Source of the DNA: JAVWGW01 sp036655915
Lineage (GTDB): Bacteria > Actinomycetota > Coriobacteriia > Coriobacteriales > Eggerthellaceae
Direction: 5' to 3'
DNA length: 33,150 nucleotides
Assembly: GCA_036655915.1 (NCBI GenBank)
Contig: JAVVPE010000013.1
Location: forward strand, 1 to 33,150
Part shown: positions 8,076 through 16,383 of the stretch, piece by piece
Layout: each line of letters starts with the position of its first letter
Numbering within the stretch: position 1 is the first letter of the stretch
Notes under the pieces: model-generated
Database searches by the model: none
Told to the model about the DNA's origin: nothing
Seen by the model: the letters and a program-made list of their open reading frames with translations, nothing else
Translations under genes and position numbers: made by a program

Positions 8076-8612
8076 ATGGGTAACAAAGGCATCGGTATTT
8101 TTGTCGTAGGTGGATTGCTGGGTGCGGGTGTTGCGTTGCTATATGCACCGCGAGCAGGTGCTGAAACGCGCGCGATGGTCTCCGACAAAGTGAACGTGGT
8201 CTGGGGCGAAGCTCAGGAATTGGGCAGCAAAGCGGGTGCCAAGGGCCAGCAAATTTATCAGGAAGCATCAAGTCGCGGCCAGGAAATTTGCAGCGGCGCT
8301 TCCGCACGTGTTCAGGAAGCTGCCGAAAGCATCAAACCGGTTTTCGCCGAAAAAAACGATGAATTGCGCGAAAAAATCGAAGCGGCACGTCAGCGCATTG
8401 CCACGCAGGTAGCGCAAAACGCCGAAACGGCGCATGCGGTTGCTCATGAAAAAATCCCTGTGGCCGCCGAAGCTGCCGAAGCTGCGGTAAGCAGGGTTTA
8501 CGATGCCGCAACGGCTGCTGTCGAAAAAATTGCAGGCGAAGGTGCTGTGACGCCAAGCGCGGTTATCGAAGGCGCACTTACGCCCGAATCAGCGGAAAAG
8601 CCCGCCGAATAG
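8076..8612 (+). CDS. YtxH-like membrane-associated protein
   Basis: 178 residues. An N-terminal glycine-rich membrane helix (about 5-24) ending in LLYAPRAGAETR is the YtxH-family signature; the rest is a long Ala/Glu/Lys/Gln-rich helical region that looks like a coiled coil of LEA or apolipoprotein type. YtxH proteins are linked to general stress in Bacillus; the molecular role is unknown. GAAGGAGG lies 5 nt before the ATG at 8076, which rules out the in-frame start at 8031. The next gene, with a PRC-barrel domain, has a similar Ala/Lys-rich tail, so the two may act at the same envelope structure. Confidence 0.8.
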   Translation: MGNKGIGIFVVGGLLGAGVALLYAPRAGAETRAMVSDKVNVVWGEAQELGSKAGAKGQQIYQEASSRGQEICSGASARVQEAAESIKPVFAEKNDELREKIEAARQRIATQVAQNAETAHAVAHEKIPVAAEAAEAAVSRVYDAATAAVEKIAGEGAVTPSAVIEGALTPESAEKPAE

Positions 8613-8647
8613 GGCAGTGCAACAACATCCAACCTATCTAAGATGAA

Positions 8648-8672
8648 AAGGGCATCCGCTAAGGGTGCCCTT
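8648..8672 (+). promoter_or_regulatory. Hairpin just before the PRC-barrel gene ribosome binding site
   Basis: AAGGGCA (8648-8654) and TGCCCTT (8666-8672) form a perfect 7-bp stem with an 11-nt loop. There is no T run, so it is not a standard terminator. It ends directly against GGAAAA (8673-8678), the likely ribosome binding site of the ATG at 8684. It could be an mRNA processing or stabilising element between the two genes. Confidence 0.45.
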
Positions 8673-8683
8673 GGAAAAGTGCC

Positions 8684-9514
8684 ATGACAACAAAAACTAT
8701 TTCCACCAAAGAACTGCTGGGTTTGCGCGTTGTGGGCGGCAAATCGGGCACGAAACGTATTGGCAAGGTGCGGCGTATCGTTTTTCATCCCCAAGAAAAG
8801 CGCTGCGTTGGTCTTATTGTGAAACGGCCCGATTTATTGTGGATGTTTCACCGCAAAGATCGTTTTGCCGCGCTTGATTCGTGCGAACTGATAGATGGCC
8901 GCGTGTGTGTCAGCAACGAACCGGGCGCAACCGACCATGCGGCGTGCAAACGCTTGGGTGTTGATTGGGATGCCTGCGTGCTCTGGCTTGGGCTGCCCAT
9001 TATTGATGAGGCGGGTGCTGTTTTTGGCGTTGTGGGCAACACGACCTTCAATCGCCTGACCGGTGTGGTGCAAAGTGTCGAAGCCGATAAGGGCTCAACA
9101 GCCAAAGCGCTGCTGGGAACCTGCGAAATCCCTGCCGCTTTAATTAAGGGTTTTCGGCGTGGCATTGGCGCGGCGCTGACGCAAACAGGCAGCGATCAGC
9201 CGGAAGGCGACACCGTTGAAACCGGCGCTATCCTGGTGTCAAACGATGTCGAAAATTTAGCGGTCGAAGGAGGTCTGGCCGAAAAAGCGGGGGAAGCAAC
9301 GGCGGTCGTGGGCGATAAGGCCAGCAAGGTGGTTGCCAAAGCCAAGCCGAAAGTGGCGCAAGCTGCCAAGGTTACCGGCGAAGCGGTCAACAAAGGAGCC
9401 TACGCTACGGGCAAGCAGATTTCAAAAACGAAGGGCATGTTTTCGGCGTTTAAGGATGAATACGAAAAAGCACGTCACGACGATGATGGTGGCCAGGCAA
9501 TCAAGAAAAAGTAA
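8684..9514 (+). CDS. PRC-barrel domain protein
   Basis: 276 residues, soluble by appearance. Residues about 6-80 (STKELLGLRVV, then GKVRRIVFHP and VGLIVKRP) match a PRC-barrel, the small beta-barrel found in RimM and in photosynthetic reaction-centre H subunits. Residues about 98-165 look like a second, more diverged copy (LGLPIIDEAGAVFGVVGN). The C-terminal ~90 residues are Ala/Lys/Val-rich and helical, with repeated AKxK patterns and a lysine-rich end. PRC-barrel proteins of this kind are often near envelope or stress genes; the partner is unknown. It follows the YtxH-like gene by 71 nt and is followed after 75 nt by a VTT-domain membrane protein. Confidence 0.75.
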   Translation: MTTKTISTKELLGLRVVGGKSGTKRIGKVRRIVFHPQEKRCVGLIVKRPDLLWMFHRKDRFAALDSCELIDGRVCVSNEPGATDHAACKRLGVDWDACVLWLGLPIIDEAGAVFGVVGNTTFNRLTGVVQSVEADKGSTAKALLGTCEIPAALIKGFRRGIGAALTQTGSDQPEGDTVETGAILVSNDVENLAVEGGLAEKAGEATAVVGDKASKVVAKAKPKVAQAAKVTGEAVNKGAYATGKQISKTKGMFSAFKDEYEKARHDDDGGQAIKKK

Positions 9515-9589
9515 TCACTCGTCCTCTCGCGTTGCCGCAGAAGGTGCAGGTCGCCGGCTTGTACTTTGACACTCTATCCTGAGGAATAT

Positions 9590-10429
9590 ATGAGCGAAAC
9601 ACCTAAAAACAAGCGGGAAGAACAGGCTACTACCACCACGGGGCGCCAGGTTGCAGCGCCTGAATCCCCGCACGAAACGCATCGCGAAAAGGCTCACGAA
9701 CGCCTTGAGCAGCAGGTAAAAGTTGCCGGGCACACGCTGACAAAAGCTGATATTTTCAAGTTTGCCGGTCTGCTGGTGTTTTTTGCTATTATGGCTGTGA
9801 CCTGCTATTTATTGTGGCCGCTTATGGCCGACATCTTTGAACCGGGCGGCGTCGACCGCGTTATCGCCGATGTGCGCGGCGCGGGGCCTTTGGGTGTACT
9901 GATCTTGTTCGCCCTGCAGTTTCTGCAAATTGTCGTAGCTTTCATCCCTGGCGAAGTGACGCAGGTTGCCGCAGGTATTTTGTATGGCCCGTGGTGGGGA
10001 ACCCTCCTCATTTTGTTGGGCTGTTTGGTTTCAAGCGGTTTCATTTTTATGGTTGTGAAAAAGCTGGGCGCGCCCTTTGTTAACTCGATGGTATCGGAAA
10101 AGCATCTGGAAAAATTCCGCGAATTTGAAGGCAGCGGCAAGCTCAACATTATCGTACTGGTGCTGTTTTTGATCCCTGGCCTGCCCAAAGACACATTCAC
10201 CTACCTGGTGCCCCTTACCGATATGCGCCTGAAGACGTTTTTGCTGCTTACCACCGTAGGCCGCATTCCTGGCGTATTCATGTCAACATATGCCGCATCG
10301 GGTTTCGTGCAAGGCCGCATGACGGAAAGCATCATTTTGTTTGCGGTGGGCACGGTGTTGGTTATTATCTGCGTCATCTTCCGCAACAAAATCATGGCGG
10401 CTTTCAATAAATTTTTCCCGAAGAAGTAA
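9590..10429 (+). CDS. VTT-domain membrane protein (TVP38/TMEM64, DedA-like)
   Basis: 279 residues. A charged cytoplasmic N-terminus (1-53) leads into about six hydrophobic segments. The VTT core is visible: IPGE (119-122) in the first re-entrant loop region, a glycine-rich helix with YGPWWG (132-137), PGLPKDTFTYLVPLT (196-210) and GRIPG (224-228). Members of this superfamily act as lipid scramblases or flippases, or are required for proton-motive-force homeostasis; which applies here is not known. GAGGAA lies 3-5 nt before the ATG at 9590, better than the TTG at 9566. Confidence 0.85.
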   Translation: MSETPKNKREEQATTTTGRQVAAPESPHETHREKAHERLEQQVKVAGHTLTKADIFKFAGLLVFFAIMAVTCYLLWPLMADIFEPGGVDRVIADVRGAGPLGVLILFALQFLQIVVAFIPGEVTQVAAGILYGPWWGTLLILLGCLVSSGFIFMVVKKLGAPFVNSMVSEKHLEKFREFEGSGKLNIIVLVLFLIPGLPKDTFTYLVPLTDMRLKTFLLLTTVGRIPGVFMSTYAASGFVQGRMTESIILFAVGTVLVIICVIFRNKIMAAFNKFFPKK

Positions 10430-10538
10430 TCTAACGATTGGTCAACCGGGGGTTACGGAAGCGTGACGAAACGGGCCGCGCGTATGTCGGGATGCGTATG
10501 ATGGGTATACCGAAAAACGTAACCGAGAAAGGCTCGTG

Positions 10539-11315
10539 ATGGATACCAACAAACCTGAGCACAAAGAAGCCGCACACGCCAGCGCTGAAGCCGAGTTGGA
10601 AGAAGTGTACGCCCAGCTTGAGGAAGCCCGCGCAAAGCTTGCGGAAATTAAAGCGCGCGCAAACACGGAGGAAGCGCCGGGTGCACCCGCTGTTGAAGGC
10701 GGGGAAGGGGCGGCAGTTGTGGCAGGTGCCGCAGGTGCTGTTGAGGCGAGTGCCGTTGAGGTGGAATCCTGCGCGCCGGAGACTTATGCCGACGCTATGC
10801 CGGTTGAAGTTGTGGCCGAACCGATGATGGCGGGACAGGCGGGCATTCCTGTTGAAGAGGGCGCTGCTCAAGACGCAGCGGAGCAGGTGGATGCAACCAC
10901 GCAGGCACCGCAGCCCGATTGGACGCCCTATGCTTCGGTGCCGCCGCAAACACCGCCCGCGGTGCCGCCCTACGAACCGCCCACCTATAACCAGGCGCCG
11001 CCGCAAACCCCGCCGCAGCAGCCTTACTACCAACAACCCTATTACCAGCCGCAATACGTGCAGACCAAAGATCACGTGGCTGCGGGTCTGTTGGCGATAT
11101 TTTTAGGCAGCCTGGGTATTCACAAGTTTTACCTGGGCTACAACACCGCTGGCTTTATCATGCTGGCCGTTACCACCATCGGCTCCCTGCTTACCTTCGG
11201 CCTGGCCGGTGCCGTTATGGCGCTAATCGGCTTGATCGAGGGCATCGTTTACCTGGTGAAATCCCAAAGCGAGTTTGAGCAGGTGTATGTATTTAACAAA
11301 CGCGACTGGTTTTAG
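10539..11315 (+). CDS. TM2-domain membrane protein
   Basis: 258 residues in three parts. Residues about 8-40 are a charged Glu/Ala/Lys coiled coil. Residues about 45-170 are low-complexity, first Ala/Glu/Val-rich, then Pro/Gln/Tyr-rich. The C-terminus (from about 175) is a TM2 domain: two helices starting AAGLLAIFLGSLGIHKFYLGY with the conserved G-x-H-x-F-Y-L-G turn, then a short tail. TM2 proteins have no single known function in bacteria. GAGAAAGG lies 6 nt before the ATG at 10539; a GTG three bases earlier is too close to it. 109 nt separate it from the VTT gene. Confidence 0.8.
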   Translation: MDTNKPEHKEAAHASAEAELEEVYAQLEEARAKLAEIKARANTEEAPGAPAVEGGEGAAVVAGAAGAVEASAVEVESCAPETYADAMPVEVVAEPMMAGQAGIPVEEGAAQDAAEQVDATTQAPQPDWTPYASVPPQTPPAVPPYEPPTYNQAPPQTPPQQPYYQQPYYQPQYVQTKDHVAAGLLAIFLGSLGIHKFYLGYNTAGFIMLAVTTIGSLLTFGLAGAVMALIGLIEGIVYLVKSQSEFEQVYVFNKRDWF

Positions 11316-11499
11316 ATTAACCTGACGGCACGCTTTTCAACCTGACGGCGGGCTGTGGCGGCCAGCTTGCCGCTCAAAGCTTTCGGGTCTTGCGCACACG
11401 TACAAGGTACGCTTAGCGCAAAACCCTCGGCTTTTCGGGGCAATCTGACACACCACAGACCGCCTGTCTTTGCCGTTGTTGATTCAACCTGTACTAGCG

Positions 11500-11528
11500 C
11501 GTGCCCCGCCGTGAAGCGACGGGGCACG
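11500..11528. repeat. GC-rich inverted repeat
   Basis: CGTGCCCCG (11500-11508) and CGGGGCACG (11520-11528) are perfect inverted arms of 9 bp around an 11-base loop. No T run follows on either strand, so this is not a classical intrinsic terminator. It might be part of a dispersed palindromic element. Confidence 0.6.
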
Positions 11529-11603
11529 ACGCGTTGTTGCTGCTCAGCTTGCGGGGCGCGTGCTGACGACTTTGCGCGGCTACGGCGCGCGAATTTCCTC
11601 TTG

Positions 11604-11695
11604 CATTCGGAAAAGCGGAAGTGAAACATTCGGAAAATGGGAAGTGAAACATTCGGAAAAGTGGAAGTGAAACATTCGGAAAAGCGGAAGTGTGT
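11604..11695 (+). repeat. Four tandem copies of a 23-bp repeat
   Basis: Units begin at 11604, 11627, 11650 and 11673. Each opens with CATTCGGAAAA, then three or four bases that vary, then GGAAGTG and AAA (the last copy ends in TGT instead). There are no spacers. 23 is not a multiple of three, so the repeat is not a protein repeat, and 23 bp is close to two helical turns, which would put a bound protein on one DNA face. The array ends 66 nt before the start of the ATPase gene. Confidence 0.9.
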
Positions 11696-11761
11696 TAGAC
11701 TGGGGGAAGAAAAAGCGTGCGGGTAGGCGCTGTTGTGTTTGGAGGGCAGGCAGGGGGGCTT

Positions 11762-13060
11762 ATGACTTACGGCAAAATTAAACCTGAAGGATACCTTCCT
11801 CGTATAGTCGATGCTGCAATCGAACATTATCTCGCGCTTTTTGGAGCCGTTGAGGTGGCGGGAACAAAATGGTGTGGAAAAACATGGGCGGCGCGAGCGC
11901 ATGCTGCAAGCGTTACCTATGTTGACCAGGGGAAAAACTTGCAGCTTGCGAGCGCGGATCCTTCCCTTATACTTCTGGGTGAAACACCGCACGTTATTGA
12001 CGAATGGCAGCAGCTGCCCCTATTGTGGGATACGGTGCGCCATGCGGTAGACAATGCGGGGGGCGTAAAGGGGTCGTGGATTCTAACGGGGTCGTCTGTT
12101 CCTCGGAAAGAGGAAGTAAGCCATAGCGGCGCGGGCCGTATTGGCCGCATTCGTATGTCGCCTATGACCCTTGCGGAATCGGGGGATTCAACGGCTAAAA
12201 TCTCGCTGGCGGGGCTGTTTGCCAGGGAATTCACTCCCCTAATGCTCAAGGTTGATACGCGTAAGCTTGTAGATGTGGTCTGTCGGGGCGGCTGGCCAGA
12301 GGCTTTAGGCATGAATCCGATGGATGCCCAGGTGATAGCGCGGGAATACTTGCGCGCAGTTTACGATCAAAGCATTCCCCGTCTGGGTAAGAAGGGGGAT
12401 AGTGCCGAGCGGCTGGTCGCCTCGCTTGCCCGCAACCTTGGTCAGGCGGTTACCTACAAAACCCTGCAAAAAGATATGTTTGGCGAAGAAGGCCTTGAAG
12501 AAGGCATTGTTTCGATGAAAACGGTTGCTGATTATGTAGCCGCGCTCGAATCACTCTATTTGATTGAAAGTGTAAAGGGGTGGGCACCTCCCGCTCGTTC
12601 TCCTCGGCGCGTACAAACGAAGGAAAAACGCTATTTTGCCGACCCCTCGCTTGCTGCGGCGGCGCTTGGCATGAACACCGATGCTCTTTTGGGCGATTGG
12701 CAGACGTTTGGGTTGCTGTTTGAAAATCTATGCATGCGCGATCTGGGGGTATACGCTCGTGCTTTGCCGAATCCCGCAATAAATCCCGTGCGCTATTACC
12801 GCGACGATTCGGGGCTGGAAGTGGATGCCATAATCGAACTGGCTGATGGCAGGTGGGCTGCGCTTGAAATTAAGACCAGTGAGGACAAGGTGGCTGCGGG
12901 CGTCAAAAGCCTGACGCGTTTGCGTGATAAGTTGCAAAAAAACCCTCAGGCTCACATGCGCGAACCTGAATTTCTTGCTGTTGTTGTTGGTATTGCCGAA
13001 TATGCCCGCAAAACACCTGAGGGCGTGTATGTTATTCCTATCACTGCTCTGGGCGCGTAG
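11762..13060 (+). CDS. AAA-family ATPase with DUF4143 domain
   Basis: 432 residues. The N-terminal ATPase has Walker A GTKWCGKT (34-41), Walker B hydrophobics ending VIDEWQ (78-83), and a sensor-like ILTGSS (107-112). The C-terminal DUF4143 part ends in a PD-(D/E)xK nuclease-like core: GLEVDAIIEL (351-360) and ALEIKT (367-372), with D355, E369 and K371 as the expected acidic and lysine positions. The family is widespread, often in accessory regions, and no function is settled. AGGGGGG lies 3 nt before the ATG at 11762; an upstream in-frame GTG at 11717 gives an N-terminus without family similarity. It is likely a single-gene unit, probably regulated through the 23-bp repeats upstream. Confidence 0.88.
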   Translation: MTYGKIKPEGYLPRIVDAAIEHYLALFGAVEVAGTKWCGKTWAARAHAASVTYVDQGKNLQLASADPSLILLGETPHVIDEWQQLPLLWDTVRHAVDNAGGVKGSWILTGSSVPRKEEVSHSGAGRIGRIRMSPMTLAESGDSTAKISLAGLFAREFTPLMLKVDTRKLVDVVCRGGWPEALGMNPMDAQVIAREYLRAVYDQSIPRLGKKGDSAERLVASLARNLGQAVTYKTLQKDMFGEEGLEEGIVSMKTVADYVAALESLYLIESVKGWAPPARSPRRVQTKEKRYFADPSLAAAALGMNTDALLGDWQTFGLLFENLCMRDLGVYARALPNPAINPVRYYRDDSGLEVDAIIELADGRWAALEIKTSEDKVAAGVKSLTRLRDKLQKNPQAHMREPEFLAVVVGIAEYARKTPEGVYVIPITALGA

Positions 13061-13157
13061 CGTGTGCCGCTCACGGGTTTTTGTGTGAAGGGGTCGCAGC
13101 TCATTTCTTCTTTCAGCTAAAATCGGAGTAACGTTTATTTCCCACGAAGGAGGAGTC

Positions 13158-14096
13158 ATGCCCACGATCACTCATGATCAGGTGAGGGTGCCGGCCGATG
13201 TTATGCCGGAAAACCGCGAAGCTTATATCGAAAACTATCTGAAGGCAACGCGTGGCACCGGTCGTTTGATGCTGTTCGCGTGTGACCAGAAGATCGAACA
13301 CATGAACAAGGATTTCTACGGCGAAGGCATCGACATCGCCGACGCCGAACCCGAGCATCTTTTCCGTATCGGCAGCCAGGGCGTGTGCGGTATTTTGGCT
13401 GGCCAACGTGGTCTTATCGCCCAGTATGCGGCCGATTACCCCGAAATCAACTACCTGGTAAAGATGAACTCGAAAACAAACCTGGTGGGCACAAAGCAGG
13501 AAGACCCTTATTCGCCGCAGCTGCATGAACTCGAAGCTGTTTTTGCCATGCGCGATGCCGGCGTCAACATTGTTGGTCTGGGCTACACGCTGTATCTGGG
13601 CAGCGAATATGAAGCGACCATGATGGCTGAAGCCGGCGAACTTATCGCCGAAGCCCATGCCAATGGCCTGCTGGTTGTTCTGTGGATTTATCCGCGCGGC
13701 AAAGCGGTCACCGCCGAAAAAGATCCGGCGCTTATTGCGGGCGCTGCGGGCGTTGCACTGTGCTTGGGTGCCGATTTCGTGAAGGTCAATCCTCCCAAGC
13801 CTGAAGACGGCAGCTCTGCCGCCGATGCCTTGAAAATTGCCGCTCTGGCATCAGGGCGCACCGGCTTGGTGTGCGCGGGTGGTTCAACGGTTGATGCTGA
13901 AACATTCTTGACGCAGCTGCATGATCAAATTCATATCGGCGGCGCTTCCGGCAACGCGACAGGTCGCAACATTCATCAGCGTTCGCTGGATGAAGCGGTG
14001 CGCCTGACCAAGGCTATTTCCGCCATCACACTAGCCGATGCACCGGTGGCCGAAGCCCTTGCCATCTTCAATGGCGAAAAGGATTTCTCGCTGTAG
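13158..14096 (+). CDS. fbaB: Class I fructose-bisphosphate aldolase (DhnA/FbaB type)
   Basis: Cleaves fructose 1,6-bisphosphate to DHAP and glyceraldehyde 3-phosphate in glycolysis, or runs in reverse, through a Schiff base. The 312-residue TIM barrel carries ACDQKIEHMN (41-50) at the first strand, WIYPRGK (176-182), the Schiff-base lysine K209 in GADFVKVNPPK, AGGS (240-243), and the phosphate loop GGASGNATGRN (261-271). DhnA-type aldolases are cytoplasmic and need no metal. A strong ribosome binding site (AAGGAGG) precedes the ATG, consistent with high expression, and a strong terminator follows 36 nt after the stop, so the gene is its own transcription unit. A related function on another sugar phosphate cannot be excluded. 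Confidence 0.87.
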   Translation: MPTITHDQVRVPADVMPENREAYIENYLKATRGTGRLMLFACDQKIEHMNKDFYGEGIDIADAEPEHLFRIGSQGVCGILAGQRGLIAQYAADYPEINYLVKMNSKTNLVGTKQEDPYSPQLHELEAVFAMRDAGVNIVGLGYTLYLGSEYEATMMAEAGELIAEAHANGLLVVLWIYPRGKAVTAEKDPALIAGAAGVALCLGADFVKVNPPKPEDGSSAADALKIAALASGRTGLVCAGGSTVDAETFLTQLHDQIHIGGASGNATGRNIHQRSLDEAVRLTKAISAITLADAPVAEALAIFNGEKDFSL

Positions 14097-14132
14097 CACA
14101 CGCAAACACGCGGACCTGCACATATTTCGCGT

Positions 14133-14165
14133 AAAAAAAGAGCCCCCTCGGGGGCTCTTTTTTTG
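14133..14165 (+). terminator. Strong intrinsic terminator after the aldolase gene
   Basis: A near-perfect palindrome: a run of seven A, AGAGCCCC, a short CTCG loop, GGGGCTCT, then a run of T through 14164. It works in both directions in principle; the minus strand has no gene ending here, so its job is to end the aldolase transcript. Confidence 0.95.
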
Positions 14166-14410
14166 TAGGCGAACAGGCAAGCAGACGGCTTTGCGCAGCG
14201 GTCTGTGCGCCACTTCGCCAATCAATCCGTGGACAACAAAAAACTTTTTCAATTTTTTATGTCACTAATAAGAATATGTATCAATAAGGCTATATTTTTG
14301 CTTGCAATGGTTGTATAGTTGGGCAATCAAAAAACGCAAGCCGAATGCTTGGTTATTCTAACAAACAAGGCACGAGGCAGGCGCACCATTACTTTTCTAT
14401 AGGAAGGGAA
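14166..14410 (+). other. AT-rich upstream region of the catalase gene
   Basis: After the terminator the sequence is AT-rich. TATAGT at 14314-14319 could be a -10 element, but no matching -35 is present at 16-18 nt. A small hairpin, CAAGC (14337-14341) with GCTTG (14347-14351), falls in the presumed leader. No clear PerR or OxyR palindrome was found. Confidence 0.35.
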
Positions 14411-15958
14411 ATGCATACCATGGATACAACAAAACTTACCAATGAGGTGGGCAATCCGGTTTCCGACAATCAAAATACCTTGACGGCGGGCGAACGCGGC
14501 CCCATGCTGTTGCAGGATAACTGGATGATCGAAAAACTGGCGCACTTCGACCGCGAAGTCATTCCGGAACGACGTATGCACGCCAAGGGTTCGGGTGCCT
14601 ATGGCACATTTACCGTCACGGGCGATATTGAAAAATATACGAAAGCGGCCGTTTTCAAGAAGGGTGCAAAAACCGAGACTTTTGTGCGTTTTTCCACCGT
14701 TGCCGGCGAGCGCGGCGCAGCTGATGCCGAACGCGATATTCGCGGCTTCGCTATCAAGTTCTATACGCCCGATGGCAACTGGGATTTGGTGGGCAACAAT
14801 ACGCCCGTATTCTTCTTGCGCGACCCGAAGAAATTTATCGACCTCAACCATGTGGTCAAGCGCGATCCGCATACCAATATGCACTCGCCGCAGAGTAACT
14901 GGGATTTCTGGTCGAGCCTGCCCGAAGCGTTGCACCAGGTCACTATCGTTATGAGCGATCGTGGTATTCCGGCAAGCTATCGTCACATGCACGGCTTTGG
15001 CAGCCATACCTACAGCCTTCTTGATGAAAATAACAAGCGTACCTGGGTGAAATTCCACCTGAAGACCGAACAAGGTATCAAGAATTTGACCAACGAAGAA
15101 GCGGCGGCCATCGTTGCGGGCGACCGCGAAAGCCACCAGCGCGACCTGTTTAACGCTATCGAAAAGGGCGATTTTCCGAAGTGGCGCTTCTGCGTCCAGC
15201 TTATGGATGAAGAAACGGCGCGCAACTTCAAGGAAAATCCCTTCGACATCACGAAAACGTGGAGCCAGAAAGAATTCCCGCTGATTGAAGTGGGCACCTT
15301 TGAACTGAACCGCAACCCCGAAAACTACTTTGCCGAAGTGGAGCAGGCCGCTTTTGCGCCCACCCACATCGTGCCCGGCGTTGGTCTTTCCCCCGACAAA
15401 TTGCTGCAGGGTCGTCTGTTCGCCTACGGCGATGCGCAGCGCTACCGCCTGGGTGTTAACCACAATCACATCCCGGTCAACAAGCCGCGCTGCCCCTATG
15501 CCGAATTCCACCGCGATGGTGCCATGCGCACCGATGGCAACTTCGGCGAAACGATTGGCTATGAGCCGAATTCCTATGGGCAATGGCAGCAGCAATCCGA
15601 AGCCGCCGAACCGCCCTTGGATTTGTTCGGGCCGATGGATGCTTGGGACCCCAAAGATGATCCCAGCGACGATTGCTTCTACCAGCCGGGCGATCTGTAT
15701 CGCTTGATGGAAGAGGACAAAAAGGCCGTGCTCATCGCCAACACGGCAGCCGATATTGCGCCTGTTACCGAAAACATTAAGCTGCGCCATGCGGCCCATT
15801 GCTACAAGGCCGATGTTGATTACGGCACGCGTTTGGCCGAGGCCATGGGTGTCGATGCCGCCAAGGTTGCCCAGCTTGCAGAACTTTCCCACGAGGAATT
15901 GATGGCAGCAACCGGCCAGCAGGTTCCCGCGGCGAAAAAGGCTGGCGCGCTCAAATAG
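14411..15958 (+). CDS. Heme catalase (monofunctional)
   Basis: Decomposes hydrogen peroxide to water and oxygen in the cytoplasm. Catalytic histidine H57 lies in ERRMHAKGSGAYG, asparagine N130 in GNNTPVFFLRDP, and the proximal heme tyrosine Y339 in RLFAYGDAQRYRLG with R335. The region after residue 330 matches the usual wrapping domain; 515 residues is a small-subunit catalase. The start at 14411 is chosen because AGGAAGG lies 3-4 nt before the ATG; residues from an upstream in-frame ATG at 14345 lack catalase similarity. A second ATG at 14420 has no separate ribosome binding site. In an anaerobe it would protect against oxygen and host peroxide. Antisense frames across this gene are composition artefacts. 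Confidence 0.97.
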   Translation: MHTMDTTKLTNEVGNPVSDNQNTLTAGERGPMLLQDNWMIEKLAHFDREVIPERRMHAKGSGAYGTFTVTGDIEKYTKAAVFKKGAKTETFVRFSTVAGERGAADAERDIRGFAIKFYTPDGNWDLVGNNTPVFFLRDPKKFIDLNHVVKRDPHTNMHSPQSNWDFWSSLPEALHQVTIVMSDRGIPASYRHMHGFGSHTYSLLDENNKRTWVKFHLKTEQGIKNLTNEEAAAIVAGDRESHQRDLFNAIEKGDFPKWRFCVQLMDEETARNFKENPFDITKTWSQKEFPLIEVGTFELNRNPENYFAEVEQAAFAPTHIVPGVGLSPDKLLQGRLFAYGDAQRYRLGVNHNHIPVNKPRCPYAEFHRDGAMRTDGNFGETIGYEPNSYGQWQQQSEAAEPPLDLFGPMDAWDPKDDPSDDCFYQPGDLYRLMEEDKKAVLIANTAADIAPVTENIKLRHAAHCYKADVDYGTRLAEAMGVDAAKVAQLAELSHEELMAATGQQVPAAKKAGALK

Positions 15959-16063
15959 CACCGCCGCGCAACTGCAGGGGCACCCCGCACAACGCAAGCA
16001 AGTGCAAAGTGAAGGCTTGACAAAGCACCTAGCTTCTGCATAGGCAATATAACGGATCATCAA

Positions 16064-16101
16064 CGATAGGACTTCCGCTGGGTAACGCGGAGGTCCTATC
16101 G
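16064..16101 (+). terminator. Long hairpin after the catalase gene, possible terminator
   Basis: A 15-bp stem with one G-U pair (CGATAGGACTTCCGC at 16064-16078 with GCGGAGGTCCTATCG at 16087-16101) closes an 8-base loop TGGGTAAC. It lies 105 nt past the catalase stop. The bases that follow are only moderately T-rich (TTT at 16106, TTTT at 16117), so termination would be non-classical; it may also act as an mRNA end protector. Confidence 0.55.
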
Positions 16102-16374
16102 GCCGTTTACCTGCTGTTTTGTACTTAAAAACGAGATACAACTTCTGGCGTATATCAATCATGGAATATCTGTGATACGTCCATGTCGTTTTGGTGTTCA
16201 AAGTAAAAAATGGCCGTTTGCCGTCAAAAACCTTCCGCTGAAAGACCGTCATCAATCCTAGATAATTGTCCATTTTTGCGTTGTACCAGTTCAAATCCTT
16301 GAGTAAAACCAGCAATTGTGGAGATTTTTGCTTCACCAAAACCAAAGAAATGTCAAGAAAAAAGATTTTGAAAA

Positions 16375-16383
16375 TGCTACAAT
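16375..16383 (+). promoter_or_regulatory. Extended -10 promoter of the surface-protein operon
   Basis: TGC followed by TACAAT (16378-16383) is an extended -10 element in an A-rich context. No good -35 is present at normal spacing, which is allowed for extended -10 promoters. Transcription would begin near 16390, giving a leader of about 148 nt before the signal peptidase start at 16538. A 6-bp hairpin, CTCCAA (16390-16395) with TTGGAG (16402-16407), would sit at the very 5' end. Confidence 0.5.

Larger units (their letters stand above)
11316..11761. other. Gene-poor intergenic stretch with hairpin and tandem repeats
   Basis: 446 bases without a supported gene. Open frames run across it on both strands, but none has a ribosome binding site or protein-like composition (one short frame is full of Cys, Arg and Ser). 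The left part is GC-rich with several short inverted repeats, the strongest at 11500-11528. The right part is four copies of a 23-bp A-rich repeat (11604-11695) leading into the ribosome binding site of the ATPase gene. The look is that of a dispersed non-coding repeat or a regulatory region. Confidence 0.5.

Noticed and set aside
11604..11695. CRISPR array
   Set aside because: The four units follow each other without spacers and no cas genes are near.
11312..11992. A 226-codon minus-strand frame running through the repeats into the ATPase gene
   Set aside because: It overlaps the ATPase start antisense, and the 23-bp repeat changes frame in each copy, so no repeated protein results.
14166..14410. 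PerR or Fur box before catalase
   Set aside because: The region is AT-rich, but no inverted repeat of the expected form and spacing is present.
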